From: Bacteroidales bacterium
GTDB taxonomy: Bacteria; Bacteroidota; Bacteroidia; Bacteroidales; UBA932
Direction of reading: 5' to 3'
DNA: 47,826 nt
NCBI GenBank assembly: GCA_024401855.1
Contig: JAKSKH010000015.1
Location: 1 to 47,826, forward strand
Shown here: in pieces, positions 16,427-24,372 of the stretch
How the letters are laid out: every line of letters starts with the position of its first letter
How positions within the stretch are numbered: position 1 is the stretch's first letter
The notes under the pieces: generated by a model
Seen by the model: the letters and a program-made list of their open reading frames with translations, nothing else
The model's database searches: none
What the model was told of the DNA's origin: nothing
Position numbers and translations under genes: made by a program

Positions 16427-17239
16427 TTAGTGTTTAAGCGTTTTGATACGTGCAAATATACCTCCGAGAAGACCTCCCAGAATCAGAATGTAAATGATGC
16501 TTACGGCGGCATTGACTTTGGAAATGAAGGTCTCCACAGTGAGGGTGTTGCCGTTCAGCATCCATTCTATGTCCTCCGAAGAAATGTGGTCGCTCCCTAC
16601 GACCATCATCATGACAGGTGTGAGTATCATTGACAGCGCAAAGTATGCAAGTATGGTTTTTGCCGCCTTGGATCTCTTGAAATATATTGCTCCCAGTGTA
16701 AAGATGAGGATGTTTTCACACCAGTTGAGAAATAGAACCGGATGTAAATTGATGCTCAGGATACCGTTTGAGCTGTCTGATATCATTCTGTTCACATCCT
16801 TGAAGTATGTAAGCAGACTCTTTCCGTAGTTCGGGATTGCCGCGCTCAGGATTGCATCCGAACCGAAAAGCATCAGGCCGATGCAGACAGGCATGACGAT
16901 GCAAACAATCAATATCATCGACAGCCACTTTTCAAAGGCTGATGCCGGAATCATAAGCCAGTCGGATCCCGTTTTCTTCTCGGTCAGTTTGCCGTATACC
17001 TTTACAGGGAAGTTGAGTACTACCGTAACAAACGAGATGCCGAATGCCGCCCATTGGCTGACGGGATTGTATGGCATCCACTCTCCGGCAATGACCACTG
17101 ACATAAGTTCGTATATGACATACATGCTCACCGGAATAAGGCCGAGGATCAACGATGAAAGCCAGTATCTGTTCCTTGCGTTCCTAAGGTCATAAAGCAG
17201 GTAGTGCCAGAATCTTTTTATATTGAAAATATTGTCCAT
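16427..17239 (-). CDS. ABC transporter permease, six membrane segments
   Basis: A 270-residue membrane protein with about six hydrophobic helices, for example near residues 28-47, 65-85, 105-125, 170-190, 193-213 and 240-262. I see no strong sequence signature, but its position two bases after the ATPase gene and before the YtrA-type regulator marks it as the membrane half of an ABC-2-like exporter. Such operons often deal with cell-wall antibiotics or lipids. The substrate is unknown. Confidence 0.8.
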   Translation of the reverse strand: MDNIFNIKRFWHYLLYDLRNARNRYWLSSLILGLIPVSMYVIYELMSVVIAGEWMPYNPVSQWAAFGISFVTVVLNFPVKVYGKLTEKKTGSDWLMIPASAFEKWLSMILIVCIVMPVCIGLMLFGSDAILSAAIPNYGKSLLTYFKDVNRMISDSSNGILSINLHPVLFLNWCENILIFTLGAIYFKRSKAAKTILAYFALSMILTPVMMMVVGSDHISSEDIEWMLNGNTLTVETFISKVNAAVSIIYILILGGLLGGIFARIKTLKH

Positions 17240-17241
17240 AT

Positions 17242-18078
17242 CTATTCCTGATTATTGTTGAACATGCCTTTGATAAGATTCTTGTGCTTGTGGCAGGCGT
17301 TGAAGAGAGCTTCAATGTTCACCTTGCTGTCCGCTCCCGTCGTGTTCGGGCAAACCTGGATGAACCCTCCGGGAAGCTGCTCTGTATAAAGAGTTTCCGG
17401 ATGAAGCGTGGTCCCATAGTCGAAGAACAGTTTCCTGGAGATGTTTTCCATGCTCTCGTTGAGCAGGACGCTCTGTTTGTCCAATATGATGATAGGGTCT
17501 ATTATATTCTCAAGGTCCCTTACCTGATGTGTGGATATCACGATTGTTGACTGCTCTGAAGTGTATTTCATAAGTGCGCTGCGGAACTGGGCCTTGCCGG
17601 GAATGTCAAGTCCGTTGGTCGGCTCGTCCATGTACAGGAAACTTGTACTGCAGGCGAGCGCGAATGATATGTGGGTTTTCTTTAGCTGTCCCGAAGACAT
17701 CTGATTCATTTTCCTTGAGCAGTCATTCTCGAAAACTCCCATTATCTCCCTGAATTTGTCAAGACTGAAACCGGGCCAGAATTTTCCGCTTGTCATTGCC
17801 CAATTGATGGCCCTGTCCGGGATTGCGGCAACTTCGTCCGGAAGGTAATATTGTTTTGAAAGAAGAGAAGGCTCCCTCCTGTAAGGATTGGCTCCGTCTA
17901 CGGCTATTGTTCCGGTCTGAGCTTTTTTCAAACCGCACAACAAGGTGAGGAGCGTCGTCTTTCCAACTCCGTTTTCCCCGAGCAGTCCGTAGATTCGTCC
18001 CGGTTCAAGTTTCATTGTGATATTGTCCAGCACGGACGTCTGCCCGTAACTGAACCCCAGATTGTTTATTTCAATCAT
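17242..18078 (-). CDS. ABC transporter ATP-binding protein
   Basis: The ATPase subunit (278 residues) of the same exporter. Walker A GENGVGKTT is near 34-42, the Q-loop is QYYLPDE, the signature is the variant MSSGQLKK, Walker B is FLYMDEP and the H-loop is STH. An extra C-terminal segment of about 60 residues follows the core. It is first in the operon ATPase-permease-GntR-DUF2807, behind a -7 box and a candidate operator. Confidence 0.93.
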   Translation of the reverse strand: MIEINNLGFSYGQTSVLDNITMKLEPGRIYGLLGENGVGKTTLLTLLCGLKKAQTGTIAVDGANPYRREPSLLSKQYYLPDEVAAIPDRAINWAMTSGKFWPGFSLDKFREIMGVFENDCSRKMNQMSSGQLKKTHISFALACSTSFLYMDEPTNGLDIPGKAQFRSALMKYTSEQSTIVISTHQVRDLENIIDPIIILDKQSVLLNESMENISRKLFFDYGTTLHPETLYTEQLPGGFIQVCPNTTGADSKVNIEALFNACHKHKNLIKGMFNNNQE

Positions 18079-18086
18079 AAGTGCAT

Positions 18087-18110
18087 AGTGTATTAGTTTA
18101 ATAGTACACG
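18087..18110 (-). promoter_or_regulatory. Candidate GntR/YtrA operator, AGTGTA-N12-TACAC
   Basis: An imperfect palindrome with arms GTGTA (18088-18092) and TACAC (18105-18109), extended inward as TTA/TAG. It lies between the -7 box (18111-18118) and the start codon of the ATPase, over the predicted transcription start. That suits repression. From memory it resembles the AGTGTA-N13-TACACT repeat described for YtrA in Bacillus subtilis. Confidence 0.55.
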
Positions 18111-18118
18111 CAAAGATA
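18111..18118 (-). promoter_or_regulatory. -7 box (TATCTTTG) of the ABC transporter operon
   Basis: TATCTTTG on the minus strand fits TAnnTTTG. It sits 32 bases before the ATG at 18078 and abuts the candidate operator. Confidence 0.55.
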
Positions 18119-18151
18119 CAATAATTATATTAAGTTCCAAATCCGCATCTG

Positions 18152-19000
18152 TTATTTTTGAAGAATTTTTTTGTGAGAATTTCTTATGCTGTCCTTTTCA
18201 TTCTTCCTGATAGCCGTGGCCTCGCTATCAAGGGTTGCAGCCTTCTGGAATTTCTCCCAGATCAATTCTATGGCCGTGTGATTAGGATGACAGAGGTCTT
18301 CCGCGTAGAACCTGTAGTCTCTCAGCTCGTCCATCATTATTTCGTATGCCGGGAAATATGAATGTCCGTGATTTTCAAGCCATTTGTCAAGGGCAAGCAG
18401 CAGGGTGGCCTTGGAGACCGTGTTGGCGTGCGCCCCGTCGGAGAGATGGCGTATGGGAGACACTGTGAATATGTATTCCTTATCCGGTTTTTCCATTCCG
18501 TCAAGGCAGGCTTCAATCTCTTCCATAGACAGAATTTCTCCGGTGAATTCGGATGCGGGGCGCTTCAGGCAGTTTGATACAACTTTCCCGTCATGTTTCC
18601 ATACTCTCGCGGTACCGAAGGTGACTATCACTTTTGTGCAGTCTTTCCAGAAATCTGATGCCTCCCTCAATGCCGCATTGGCATCCTTCAGAAACTCCGA
18701 CTCGGTTTTCCTTGCGAATTTAGTATGATGCGAGAAGGAACATACAAGGTCCGCGCCGGCGCCCATCATGACGCAGTCTTCTTCCGTGAAAGATTCTCCG
18801 CATTCCAGTCTGGCGACTGCGGAGGCTATGCTTGCCGGATTGTACAGTGTTCCGAAAGGGTTTATGCATACGTTGAAGCCCGCATTGGCAAGTTTCTCTC
18901 CTATATTGTCTGCAAAACAGCTTCCGAGAACCATTATCCTGTCCTTCAAGGACAGCGATGTCGCGAGTTCTCTGATTTCTATGTTTGTGAAAAGTTTCAT
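18152..19000 (-). CDS. GSCFA-domain protein
   Basis: A 282-residue cytoplasmic protein with the name-giving motif GSCFADN near residues 24-30, followed by NPFGTLYNP. GSCFA proteins are related to GDSL/SGNH hydrolases and are common in Bacteroidota, but their substrate is not known. I start at the ATG at 19000, where homology begins; upstream in-frame codons lie in the divergent gene. A TAATTTTG box ends nine bases before the ATG. The gene is transcribed away from the 5'-nucleotidase across a 31-bp gap. Confidence 0.85.
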   Translation of the reverse strand: MKLFTNIEIRELATSLSLKDRIMVLGSCFADNIGEKLANAGFNVCINPFGTLYNPASIASAVARLECGESFTEEDCVMMGAGADLVCSFSHHTKFARKTESEFLKDANAALREASDFWKDCTKVIVTFGTARVWKHDGKVVSNCLKRPASEFTGEILSMEEIEACLDGMEKPDKEYIFTVSPIRHLSDGAHANTVSKATLLLALDKWLENHGHSYFPAYEIMMDELRDYRFYAEDLCHPNHTAIELIWEKFQKAATLDSEATAIRKNEKDSIRNSHKKILQK

Positions 19001-19009
19001 ATCCGTTTG

Positions 19010-19017
19010 CAAAATTA
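19010..19017 (-). promoter_or_regulatory. -7 box (TAATTTTG) of the GSCFA gene
   Basis: TAATTTTG on the minus strand fits TAnnTTTG, with a nine-base gap to the ATG at 19000, predicting a very short leader. Confidence 0.5.
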
Positions 19018-19018
19018 T

Positions 19019-19026
19019 TATTTTTG
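19019..19026 (+). promoter_or_regulatory. -7 box (TATTTTTG) of the 5'-nucleotidase
   Basis: TATTTTTG fits TAnnTTTG, five bases before the ATG at 19032. It is one base away from the divergent GSCFA box. Confidence 0.5.
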
Positions 19027-19031
19027 AGGAT

Positions 19032-20726
19032 ATGAAACGATTATTTGCTCTTCTTACCGCTTTTTTTCTTTGCATAGGCCTTTCCGCCCAGCAGCCGTCG
19101 CTGCATATTATTACAACCGGAGACGTCCACGGTTCGTGGTTTGACAAGCCTTACGTTGATGGTGGAAAACTGAAAACCAGCCTCATGTCAGTCAAGCATT
19201 ATGTTGACAGTGTCCGCAATGCCGCCGGCTCCGACAATGTCCTGCTGCTCGATGCGGGGGACTGCCTGCAGGGAGACAATGCCCCATATTATTTCAATTA
19301 TGTGGTTCCCGGAGAACCTCACCTCTTCCCCCGCATCGCGTCGTACATGGGGTATGATGCAATTGTTGTGGGCAATCACGACATTGAGACCGGGCATGAG
19401 GTATACGACAAGGTCTTCTCGGAACTTGGAGAGAAAGGGATTCCCTGGCTTGCCGGCAATTACATCAGGGACGCTGACGGAACTCCGTATTTTCCCCTTT
19501 ATCATGTTTTTCACAAGGCCGGAAAGAAGATACTTGTAATGGGGTTCGGCAACCCGAACATAAAATCCTGGCTTTCCGAGCATGCCTGGAAGGGAATGCA
19601 TTTCGAGTCTATTGTCCCGTTCGCCCAGGAGTGTCTGGACCGTGTCCTCCCTCTGGAAAAGCCGGATTTCACCATTGTGATCATGCACTCCGGAACAGGT
19701 GACGGAGACGGAAAGTCTCTTGAAAGTCAGGGATTGGACCTGCTTGCATCTGTGCGCGGAGCCGATTTGCTCGTTTCCGGTCACGACCATATTCCAACTG
19801 TCGTCAGCAGGGATGGTGTCATTCTCATGGACGGCGGGGCAAGGGCCGGCTATGTGGGACATGCTGTTCTTGACGGTTCCGGGTTGCATGCGGAAACGGT
19901 ACGTCTTGACAAGAAACTTGCAGATGAAGCCATGGAAGAGAAATTCCGGAAGGAGTTTGATGCCGTCAGGGAATTCACTAACCACAATGTGGGTGAGTTG
20001 TCGGTTCCCCTGTACACGAGAGATGCTTATGCCGGAATGTGCGATTATCTGAATCTTATCCACACCGTTCAGTTAAGCGTCCCCGAAGCGGACATATCAT
20101 TCGCCGCACCGCTTACGTTCAATGGAACCGTCAGGGAAGGTACGGTCGTGTATAACGACATGTTCACCATTTATCCTTTCGAGAACCAGCTTTTCGTCAT
20201 AAGGATGACCGGTGACGAAATAAGGCGCTATCTTGAATATTCATATTACACATGGATCAATCCCGGCAGAGAGCACGTTCTCAGGATAGAAAAGAAAGCT
20301 GACGCACGCACTTCCTCGGAGAAATGGTCGTTTTCAGGACGTACTTACAATTTTGATTCAGCCGGCGGTATAAGATATACCGTGGATGTACGCAAGCCTG
20401 TGGGGAAACGCGTCCGCATCATTTCCATGGCGGACGGCAGTGATTTCAATCCCGATACCCTGTACAACGTGGCCCTTACTTCGTACAGGGCCAACGGTGG
20501 AGGGGAACTCCTTGCCAAGGGAGCCGGAATAGACAATGAAGAAATGCAGAAACGTCTGATTGCCGTTTATCCTGCAATCCGGGATCTGGTGTACGACTAT
20601 TTCAGGAAACACAGCACAATCACCCCTCAGCTTATAGGAAACACCGGTCTGATAGGGGAGTGGAAGTTCATCCCTTCAGATAAGTCCGGCAGGATGATAA
20701 GGGACGACCTTGAACTTGTTTTCTAG
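19032..20726 (+). CDS. Secreted bifunctional metallophosphatase/5'-nucleotidase
   Basis: A 564-residue periplasmic enzyme of the UshA type that hydrolyses nucleotides or nucleotide sugars for salvage. A signal peptide ends near residue 20 (GLSAQ). The metallophosphoesterase domain carries DVHG at 31-34, DAGD at 74-77, GNHD at 114-117 and SGHDH around 245. The C-terminal 5'-nucleotidase domain starts near 340 and binds the base. I start at the ATG at 19032 because it opens the signal peptide; the frame extends upstream only through the opposing gene. It converges on ffh with a five-base gap. Confidence 0.92.
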   Translation: MKRLFALLTAFFLCIGLSAQQPSLHIITTGDVHGSWFDKPYVDGGKLKTSLMSVKHYVDSVRNAAGSDNVLLLDAGDCLQGDNAPYYFNYVVPGEPHLFPRIASYMGYDAIVVGNHDIETGHEVYDKVFSELGEKGIPWLAGNYIRDADGTPYFPLYHVFHKAGKKILVMGFGNPNIKSWLSEHAWKGMHFESIVPFAQECLDRVLPLEKPDFTIVIMHSGTGDGDGKSLESQGLDLLASVRGADLLVSGHDHIPTVVSRDGVILMDGGARAGYVGHAVLDGSGLHAETVRLDKKLADEAMEEKFRKEFDAVREFTNHNVGELSVPLYTRDAYAGMCDYLNLIHTVQLSVPEADISFAAPLTFNGTVREGTVVYNDMFTIYPFENQLFVIRMTGDEIRRYLEYSYYTWINPGREHVLRIEKKADARTSSEKWSFSGRTYNFDSAGGIRYTVDVRKPVGKRVRIISMADGSDFNPDTLYNVALTSYRANGGGELLAKGAGIDNEEMQKRLIAVYPAIRDLVYDYFRKHSTITPQLIGNTGLIGEWKFIPSDKSGRMIRDDLELVF

Positions 20727-20731
20727 CTTGC

Positions 20732-22051
20732 TTACCTCAGGTTCTTGAGCCTTGCCGCCAGAGAGCCGTCAACAGCCATCTTCATCATTTTTCTGGATTG
20801 TTCGAACTGTTTGATCAGTTTGTTCACATCTGCTATGGATGTGCCTGAACCGTCCGCGATCCTCTTTCTGCGTGATCCGTTCAGACATTCCGGATGCTCT
20901 TTCTCGTAGGGGGTCATCGAGCTGATGATTGCCTCGGTCGGTTTGAAGGCGTCGTCTGGTATGTCCACGTCTTTCATCGCCTTGTCCATTCCGGGAATCA
21001 TCCCTGCCAGGTCCTTAAGGCTTCCCATCTTCTGAATCTGCTGCAGCTGCTGGTAGAAATCATTGAAAGTGAATTGGTTGTGCGCAATCTTCTTTTTGAG
21101 CGCCCGGGCTTCTTTCTCGTCATATTGTTCCTGGGCTTTTTCTACGAGTGAAACAACATCTCCCATGCCGAGGATCCTGTCCGCAATACGTGCGGGATAG
21201 AAGACATCAAGAGCCTCCATTTTTTCTCCGTTGGAAACGAACTTGACAGGCTTGCCCGTAACCGCCCTGATGGAGAGAGCCGCACCGCCTCTGGTATCTC
21301 CATCCATTTTTGAGAGTACAACTCCGTCATAATCTATGGCGGTGTTGAAGGCCTTGGCTGATTCTACGGCATCCTGTCCTGTCATTGCATCGACCACAAA
21401 GAGACTTTCCGAAGGATTCACCGACTTGTGCATCCTCGAAATCTCCTCCATCAGTTCGTTGTCAACCGCGAGGCGGCCCGCCGTGTCTATGATTACAGCG
21501 CTTATTCCTGTTTTCCTTGCTTCCGCTATGGCATTGACCGCAACTTTTACAGGGTCTTTCTCTCCCTCTTCGGAGTATACGGGTACTCCTGCAAGGTCTC
21601 CGAGTGTCTTCAACTGCTCTATAGCTGCCGGACGGAACGTGTCACATGCCGCCAGAAGGACTTTCATTCCTTTCTTGCTCTTCAGCATGTGCGCAAGTTT
21701 GCCGGAGAAGGTCGTTTTTCCGGAACCGTTGAGTCCTGCGATGAGAATTACGGCGGGGGAACCTTTCACGTTTATCTCCGTGTGCTCGGACCCCATGAAC
21801 GATGCAAGCTCGTCATGGACAATCTTGACCATCATCTGCTGGGGCTTCACCGCGGTGAGGACATCGGCTCCCATTGCCTTCTGCTTCACCCTGTCGCAGA
21901 ATTCCTTCGCCACCTTGTAACTTACATCCGCATCGAGCAGTGACCTGCGAATTTCCTTGAGGGTTTCCGCGACATTCACTTCCGTTATTTTCCCTTCGCC
22001 CTTTAGTATCTTGAATGAGCGTTCCAGTCTTTCTGATAGATTCTCAAACAT
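20732..22051 (-). CDS. ffh: Signal recognition particle protein Ffh (SRP54)
   Basis: The SRP GTPase of 439 residues, which with 4.5S RNA targets membrane proteins to FtsY. The N domain (1-90) is followed by the G domain with GLNGSGKTT at 106-114 and DTAGR at 189-193. The methionine-containing M domain runs from about 300 to the end, with the RNA-binding segment GSRRKRIADGSGTS near 385-398. It is a single-gene unit; a TAAATTCG upstream is one base off the -7 consensus. No SRP RNA gene is seen in the window. Confidence 0.97.
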   Translation of the reverse strand: MFENLSERLERSFKILKGEGKITEVNVAETLKEIRRSLLDADVSYKVAKEFCDRVKQKAMGADVLTAVKPQQMMVKIVHDELASFMGSEHTEINVKGSPAVILIAGLNGSGKTTFSGKLAHMLKSKKGMKVLLAACDTFRPAAIEQLKTLGDLAGVPVYSEEGEKDPVKVAVNAIAEARKTGISAVIIDTAGRLAVDNELMEEISRMHKSVNPSESLFVVDAMTGQDAVESAKAFNTAIDYDGVVLSKMDGDTRGGAALSIRAVTGKPVKFVSNGEKMEALDVFYPARIADRILGMGDVVSLVEKAQEQYDEKEARALKKKIAHNQFTFNDFYQQLQQIQKMGSLKDLAGMIPGMDKAMKDVDIPDDAFKPTEAIISSMTPYEKEHPECLNGSRRKRIADGSGTSIADVNKLIKQFEQSRKMMKMAVDGSLAARLKNLR

Positions 22052-22093
22052 CTTTCTTGGTATTTTTATGCGAATTTATTAAAATTATAAGCA

Positions 22094-22519
22094 ATGAACA
22101 AATTCTTTATCCGCAGGTGGATCATCAAAGGATTCCGCAAAAACAGAAAAGTTGAAGACTCTGTCTGCACTGCCGTTGATTCCAGAATCACCGTCGCCCT
22201 CTATGACTGGGTTCAGGAAAACGGATTCTGCCGTCAATGCAGGATGGAAGAAGCGGCAGAGGAGCTCGGCACGTCAAAAGAACAGCTGTCCTGGTATTTC
22301 AACAGGACGAAGACAGGCGGTTTCGTGAAATGGAGGACAAACCTCCGTATCACGTATGCCATGGAGATACTCGACAAGCACCCTCATCTTCCGTTCAGCT
22401 CCGTCGGTGAATTTGTCGGTATTCCTGACAAGTCAAATTTCCGCAAGGAGTTCAGACATATTGTCGGCATGTCTCCCCAGGAGTGGAGACGGTCAAGGCT
22501 TGAAAAACTCGGGCATTGA
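22094..22519 (+). CDS. Small AraC-type DNA-binding protein
   Basis: A 141-residue protein with a basic N-terminus and a two-helix-turn-helix AraC-like domain (about 53-135). The second half reads FSSVGEFVGIPDKSNFRKEFRHIVGMSPQEWR, the classic AraC signature. There is no sensor domain, so it is either a stand-alone regulator or responds through a partner. It is divergent from ffh by 42 bases, and its last 27 bases overlap the 3' end of nadE. Target genes cannot be read from the sequence. Confidence 0.82.
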   Translation: MNKFFIRRWIIKGFRKNRKVEDSVCTAVDSRITVALYDWVQENGFCRQCRMEEAAEELGTSKEQLSWYFNRTKTGGFVKWRTNLRITYAMEILDKHPHLPFSSVGEFVGIPDKSNFRKEFRHIVGMSPQEWRRSRLEKLGH

Positions 22520-23224
22520 CATCTTGAAGAGATTCCTTCTGTGCATTGAATCTATTTTTTCCTTTACAGATGAATCTTCGCAGACTCCGGTGCGGATATA
22601 TCTGTCCAGCAATGAATATGTGAATCCGAATTTCTCCTCGTCGGAGCAACTGTGCGGCAGTCCGTCATCCGGAGTTTTCTCAACCCATTCCGACGGAATG
22701 CCAAGGGCATGACCTATCCCTTTTATCTCCTGTACCACAAGCCCTCCCAGCGGGCTGAAGTCTCCCGCGCTGTCTCCCCACCTCGTAGCGTATCCTATCC
22801 AGTCTTCGGACAGGTTGCAGGTGTTGACCACCCTTCCTGACAAGGTCTGGGAGATGGCGTACAGAACAGTCATCCTCACCCTCGGAGGTATGTTCTGCTC
22901 CGTCTGTTCGGAGAATCCTTCCGGAAGATTTTCTCTCACGCAGTCGAATGCTTCTGTTATTTTCCCGATCGGAGCGCAGATGTACCGTATCCCAAGATAC
23001 TTGCATATTTCATCCGCTCCATTGAGGCTCTGTCCTTCCGCAGGCATTGCAACTCCGACAACACGGTCCTTTCCGAGAGCTTCAGCGCAGAGTGCCGCGG
23101 CTACGGTGCTGTCTTTTCCGCCGCTCATTCCGAGGACGGCGCAGCAGCCCCGTCCGTTCCTGTCGAACCATTCCCTTATCCATTCTATACATTTGTCTTT
23201 CAGTTCCTCGTGTTCCATATTCAT
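22493..23224 (-). CDS. nadE: NAD+ synthetase, ammonia-dependent
   Basis: A PP-loop ATP pyrophosphatase of 243 residues that amidates nicotinic acid adenine dinucleotide to NAD+. The P-loop SGGKDS lies at 34-39, followed by VGVAMPAEGQS; the later segments NLSEDWIGYATRWGDSAGDFSPLGG and ADEICKYLGI fit NadE. There is no N-terminal glutaminase domain, so it uses free ammonia. The ATG at 23224 follows the arginase-like stop by one base; 23218 is an alternative. It is the second gene of a two-gene unit and overlaps the AraC-type gene tail to tail by 27 bases. Confidence 0.9.
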   Translation of the reverse strand: MNMEHEELKDKCIEWIREWFDRNGRGCCAVLGMSGGKDSTVAAALCAEALGKDRVVGVAMPAEGQSLNGADEICKYLGIRYICAPIGKITEAFDCVRENLPEGFSEQTEQNIPPRVRMTVLYAISQTLSGRVVNTCNLSEDWIGYATRWGDSAGDFSPLGGLVVQEIKGIGHALGIPSEWVEKTPDDGLPHSCSDEEKFGFTYSLLDRYIRTGVCEDSSVKEKIDSMHRRNLFKMSMPEFFKP

Positions 23225-23225
23225 G

Positions 23226-23813
23226 TTATTTGTTGATGATTCCAGCAATGATGTCCATCACGTCCCTGTTAACTTCCGGGTTGTCTTTCAGTCCGCCGCA
23301 TATGTCCATTCCTGCAACCCTGCAGGCCGCATTGATGTTCCTGATCATTTCTGCAAGAGATTGAAGCGTGAGGTTCCCCTGATTCCAGTTTGTGGCCGCA
23401 AATTCCTCCGACAGCACGTCCAGGTCTACGGAAATATATGCGCAGCCCCCTTCAGTTGTAAAGTCGGCTTCATCCCTTATCCAGACCACCTTCCTGCAGA
23501 GGGGAAGAGCGGCGGCTTTAAGAACCCAGCTCCCGCAGCTGAGAAGATCCTCTCCGAAGGCGCCGGGCTGGTTGTCCGGATGGTTGTCGAACAGGTACAG
23601 CGTAAATGATTCCTTCATCCTTTCAAGCCAGAACAGAGAGATGTAGTGATAGTCGCCCGTCCCAAGCAGGTGCACGGCTTTCAATGGTAAAGCCTCTATC
23701 GAATGCCTGATGATCCCGGCCGCGTCTTCGCTGCAATAGCAGTCCGTCCCTTCCAGGGCCGAAAAATCGCTGGTGACCGTCGGATATTTCAGAAATTGGC
23801 CTTCTCTTGCCAT
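23226..23813 (-). CDS. Short arginase/agmatinase-like metallohydrolase
   Basis: A 195-residue protein related to the ureohydrolase family, well below the usual 290-310 residues. Degenerate metal motifs can be seen in order: GTGDYH in place of GGDHS, DNHPD in place of DAHxD, and SVDLDVLSEEF in place of SxDxDxxDP. The metal-binding Asp and His positions therefore look mostly kept, while the substrate loops are shortened. I start at the ATG at 23813; the frame continues to a TTG at 23864 in the promoter region. It is cotranscribed with nadE. The substrate is unknown. Confidence 0.72.
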   Translation of the reverse strand: MAREGQFLKYPTVTSDFSALEGTDCYCSEDAAGIIRHSIEALPLKAVHLLGTGDYHYISLFWLERMKESFTLYLFDNHPDNQPGAFGEDLLSCGSWVLKAAALPLCRKVVWIRDEADFTTEGGCAYISVDLDVLSEEFAATNWNQGNLTLQSLAEMIRNINAACRVAGMDICGGLKDNPEVNRDVMDIIAGIINK

Positions 23814-23872
23814 GTAACGCGACTTTTGTTGTGTTTGAGTGCGTAAAAGTAGGTAAATTTTCAAAAATTAAC

Positions 23873-23880
23873 TATTTTTG
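23873..23880 (+). promoter_or_regulatory. -7 box (TATTTTTG) of the glycine cleavage operon
   Basis: TATTTTTG fits TAnnTTTG, 24 bases before the ATG at 23905. No other box is seen before gcvT, so it probably drives the unknown gene plus gcvT-H-PA-PB. Confidence 0.5.
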
Positions 23881-23904
23881 TATGATTTACGTTTACAACA
23901 CAAA

Positions 23905-24366
23905 ATGTCTTCAGACGCAAACTATATCGATCCGAACAAAGTCTATTTTTCCATGGATGACCTTACTCTGGAAACTGATGAAGGTCCTCTGACTTTGAAG
24001 ATGGGAGCATGGATAAGACAGGATCCTGTCAGAATTCACAAACTTATCATCAAGGACAAGATCCTGAAGGTTGACCAGTTCGAGGTCCTTGATCCCCTTG
24101 TGAGCAAACTCAGACGTGCCGATCCGGAATATTTCAAGAAATTCATGGGTCTAAGGCTGGTGATAGACTATCCGGGCTACGGGAGCGGAATCGTTGCAAA
24201 GATTCCATTTGAAAATGATCCCGTGGGGTTCTACAAATGGTGGCGGAAAGGAAAGCATGAAGACAAAGTGTACCTTTCTCCCGGGAATCAGTTCAGACTG
24301 TTTCAGAAAGTGTCCATGATGGATCCGAAGATGGTGCTGAAAAGAGATTTGGAACTACTCAAATAA
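23905..24366 (+). CDS. Unrecognised 153-residue protein heading the gcv operon
   Basis: I do not recognise this family. It is hydrophilic and has no signal peptide or membrane segment. It contains KMGAWIRQDPVRIHKLI (about 32-48), a lysine-rich middle and a WWRKGKHED segment near 113-121. The start at 23905 is the first ATG in frame; an earlier in-frame TTG lies in the -7 box. It ends six bases before gcvT and shares the only visible promoter, so expression is likely tied to glycine cleavage. Codon use matches its neighbours, which supports a real gene. Confidence 0.75.
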   Translation: MSSDANYIDPNKVYFSMDDLTLETDEGPLTLKMGAWIRQDPVRIHKLIIKDKILKVDQFEVLDPLVSKLRRADPEYFKKFMGLRLVIDYPGYGSGIVAKIPFENDPVGFYKWWRKGKHEDKVYLSPGNQFRLFQKVSMMDPKMVLKRDLELLK

Positions 24367-24372
24367 AGCAAG

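Noticed and set aside
23813-23864. N-terminal extension of the arginase-like protein to a TTG start
   Set aside because: The added residues lie in the promoter gap and are not part of the recognisable domain; the ATG at 23813 is better.
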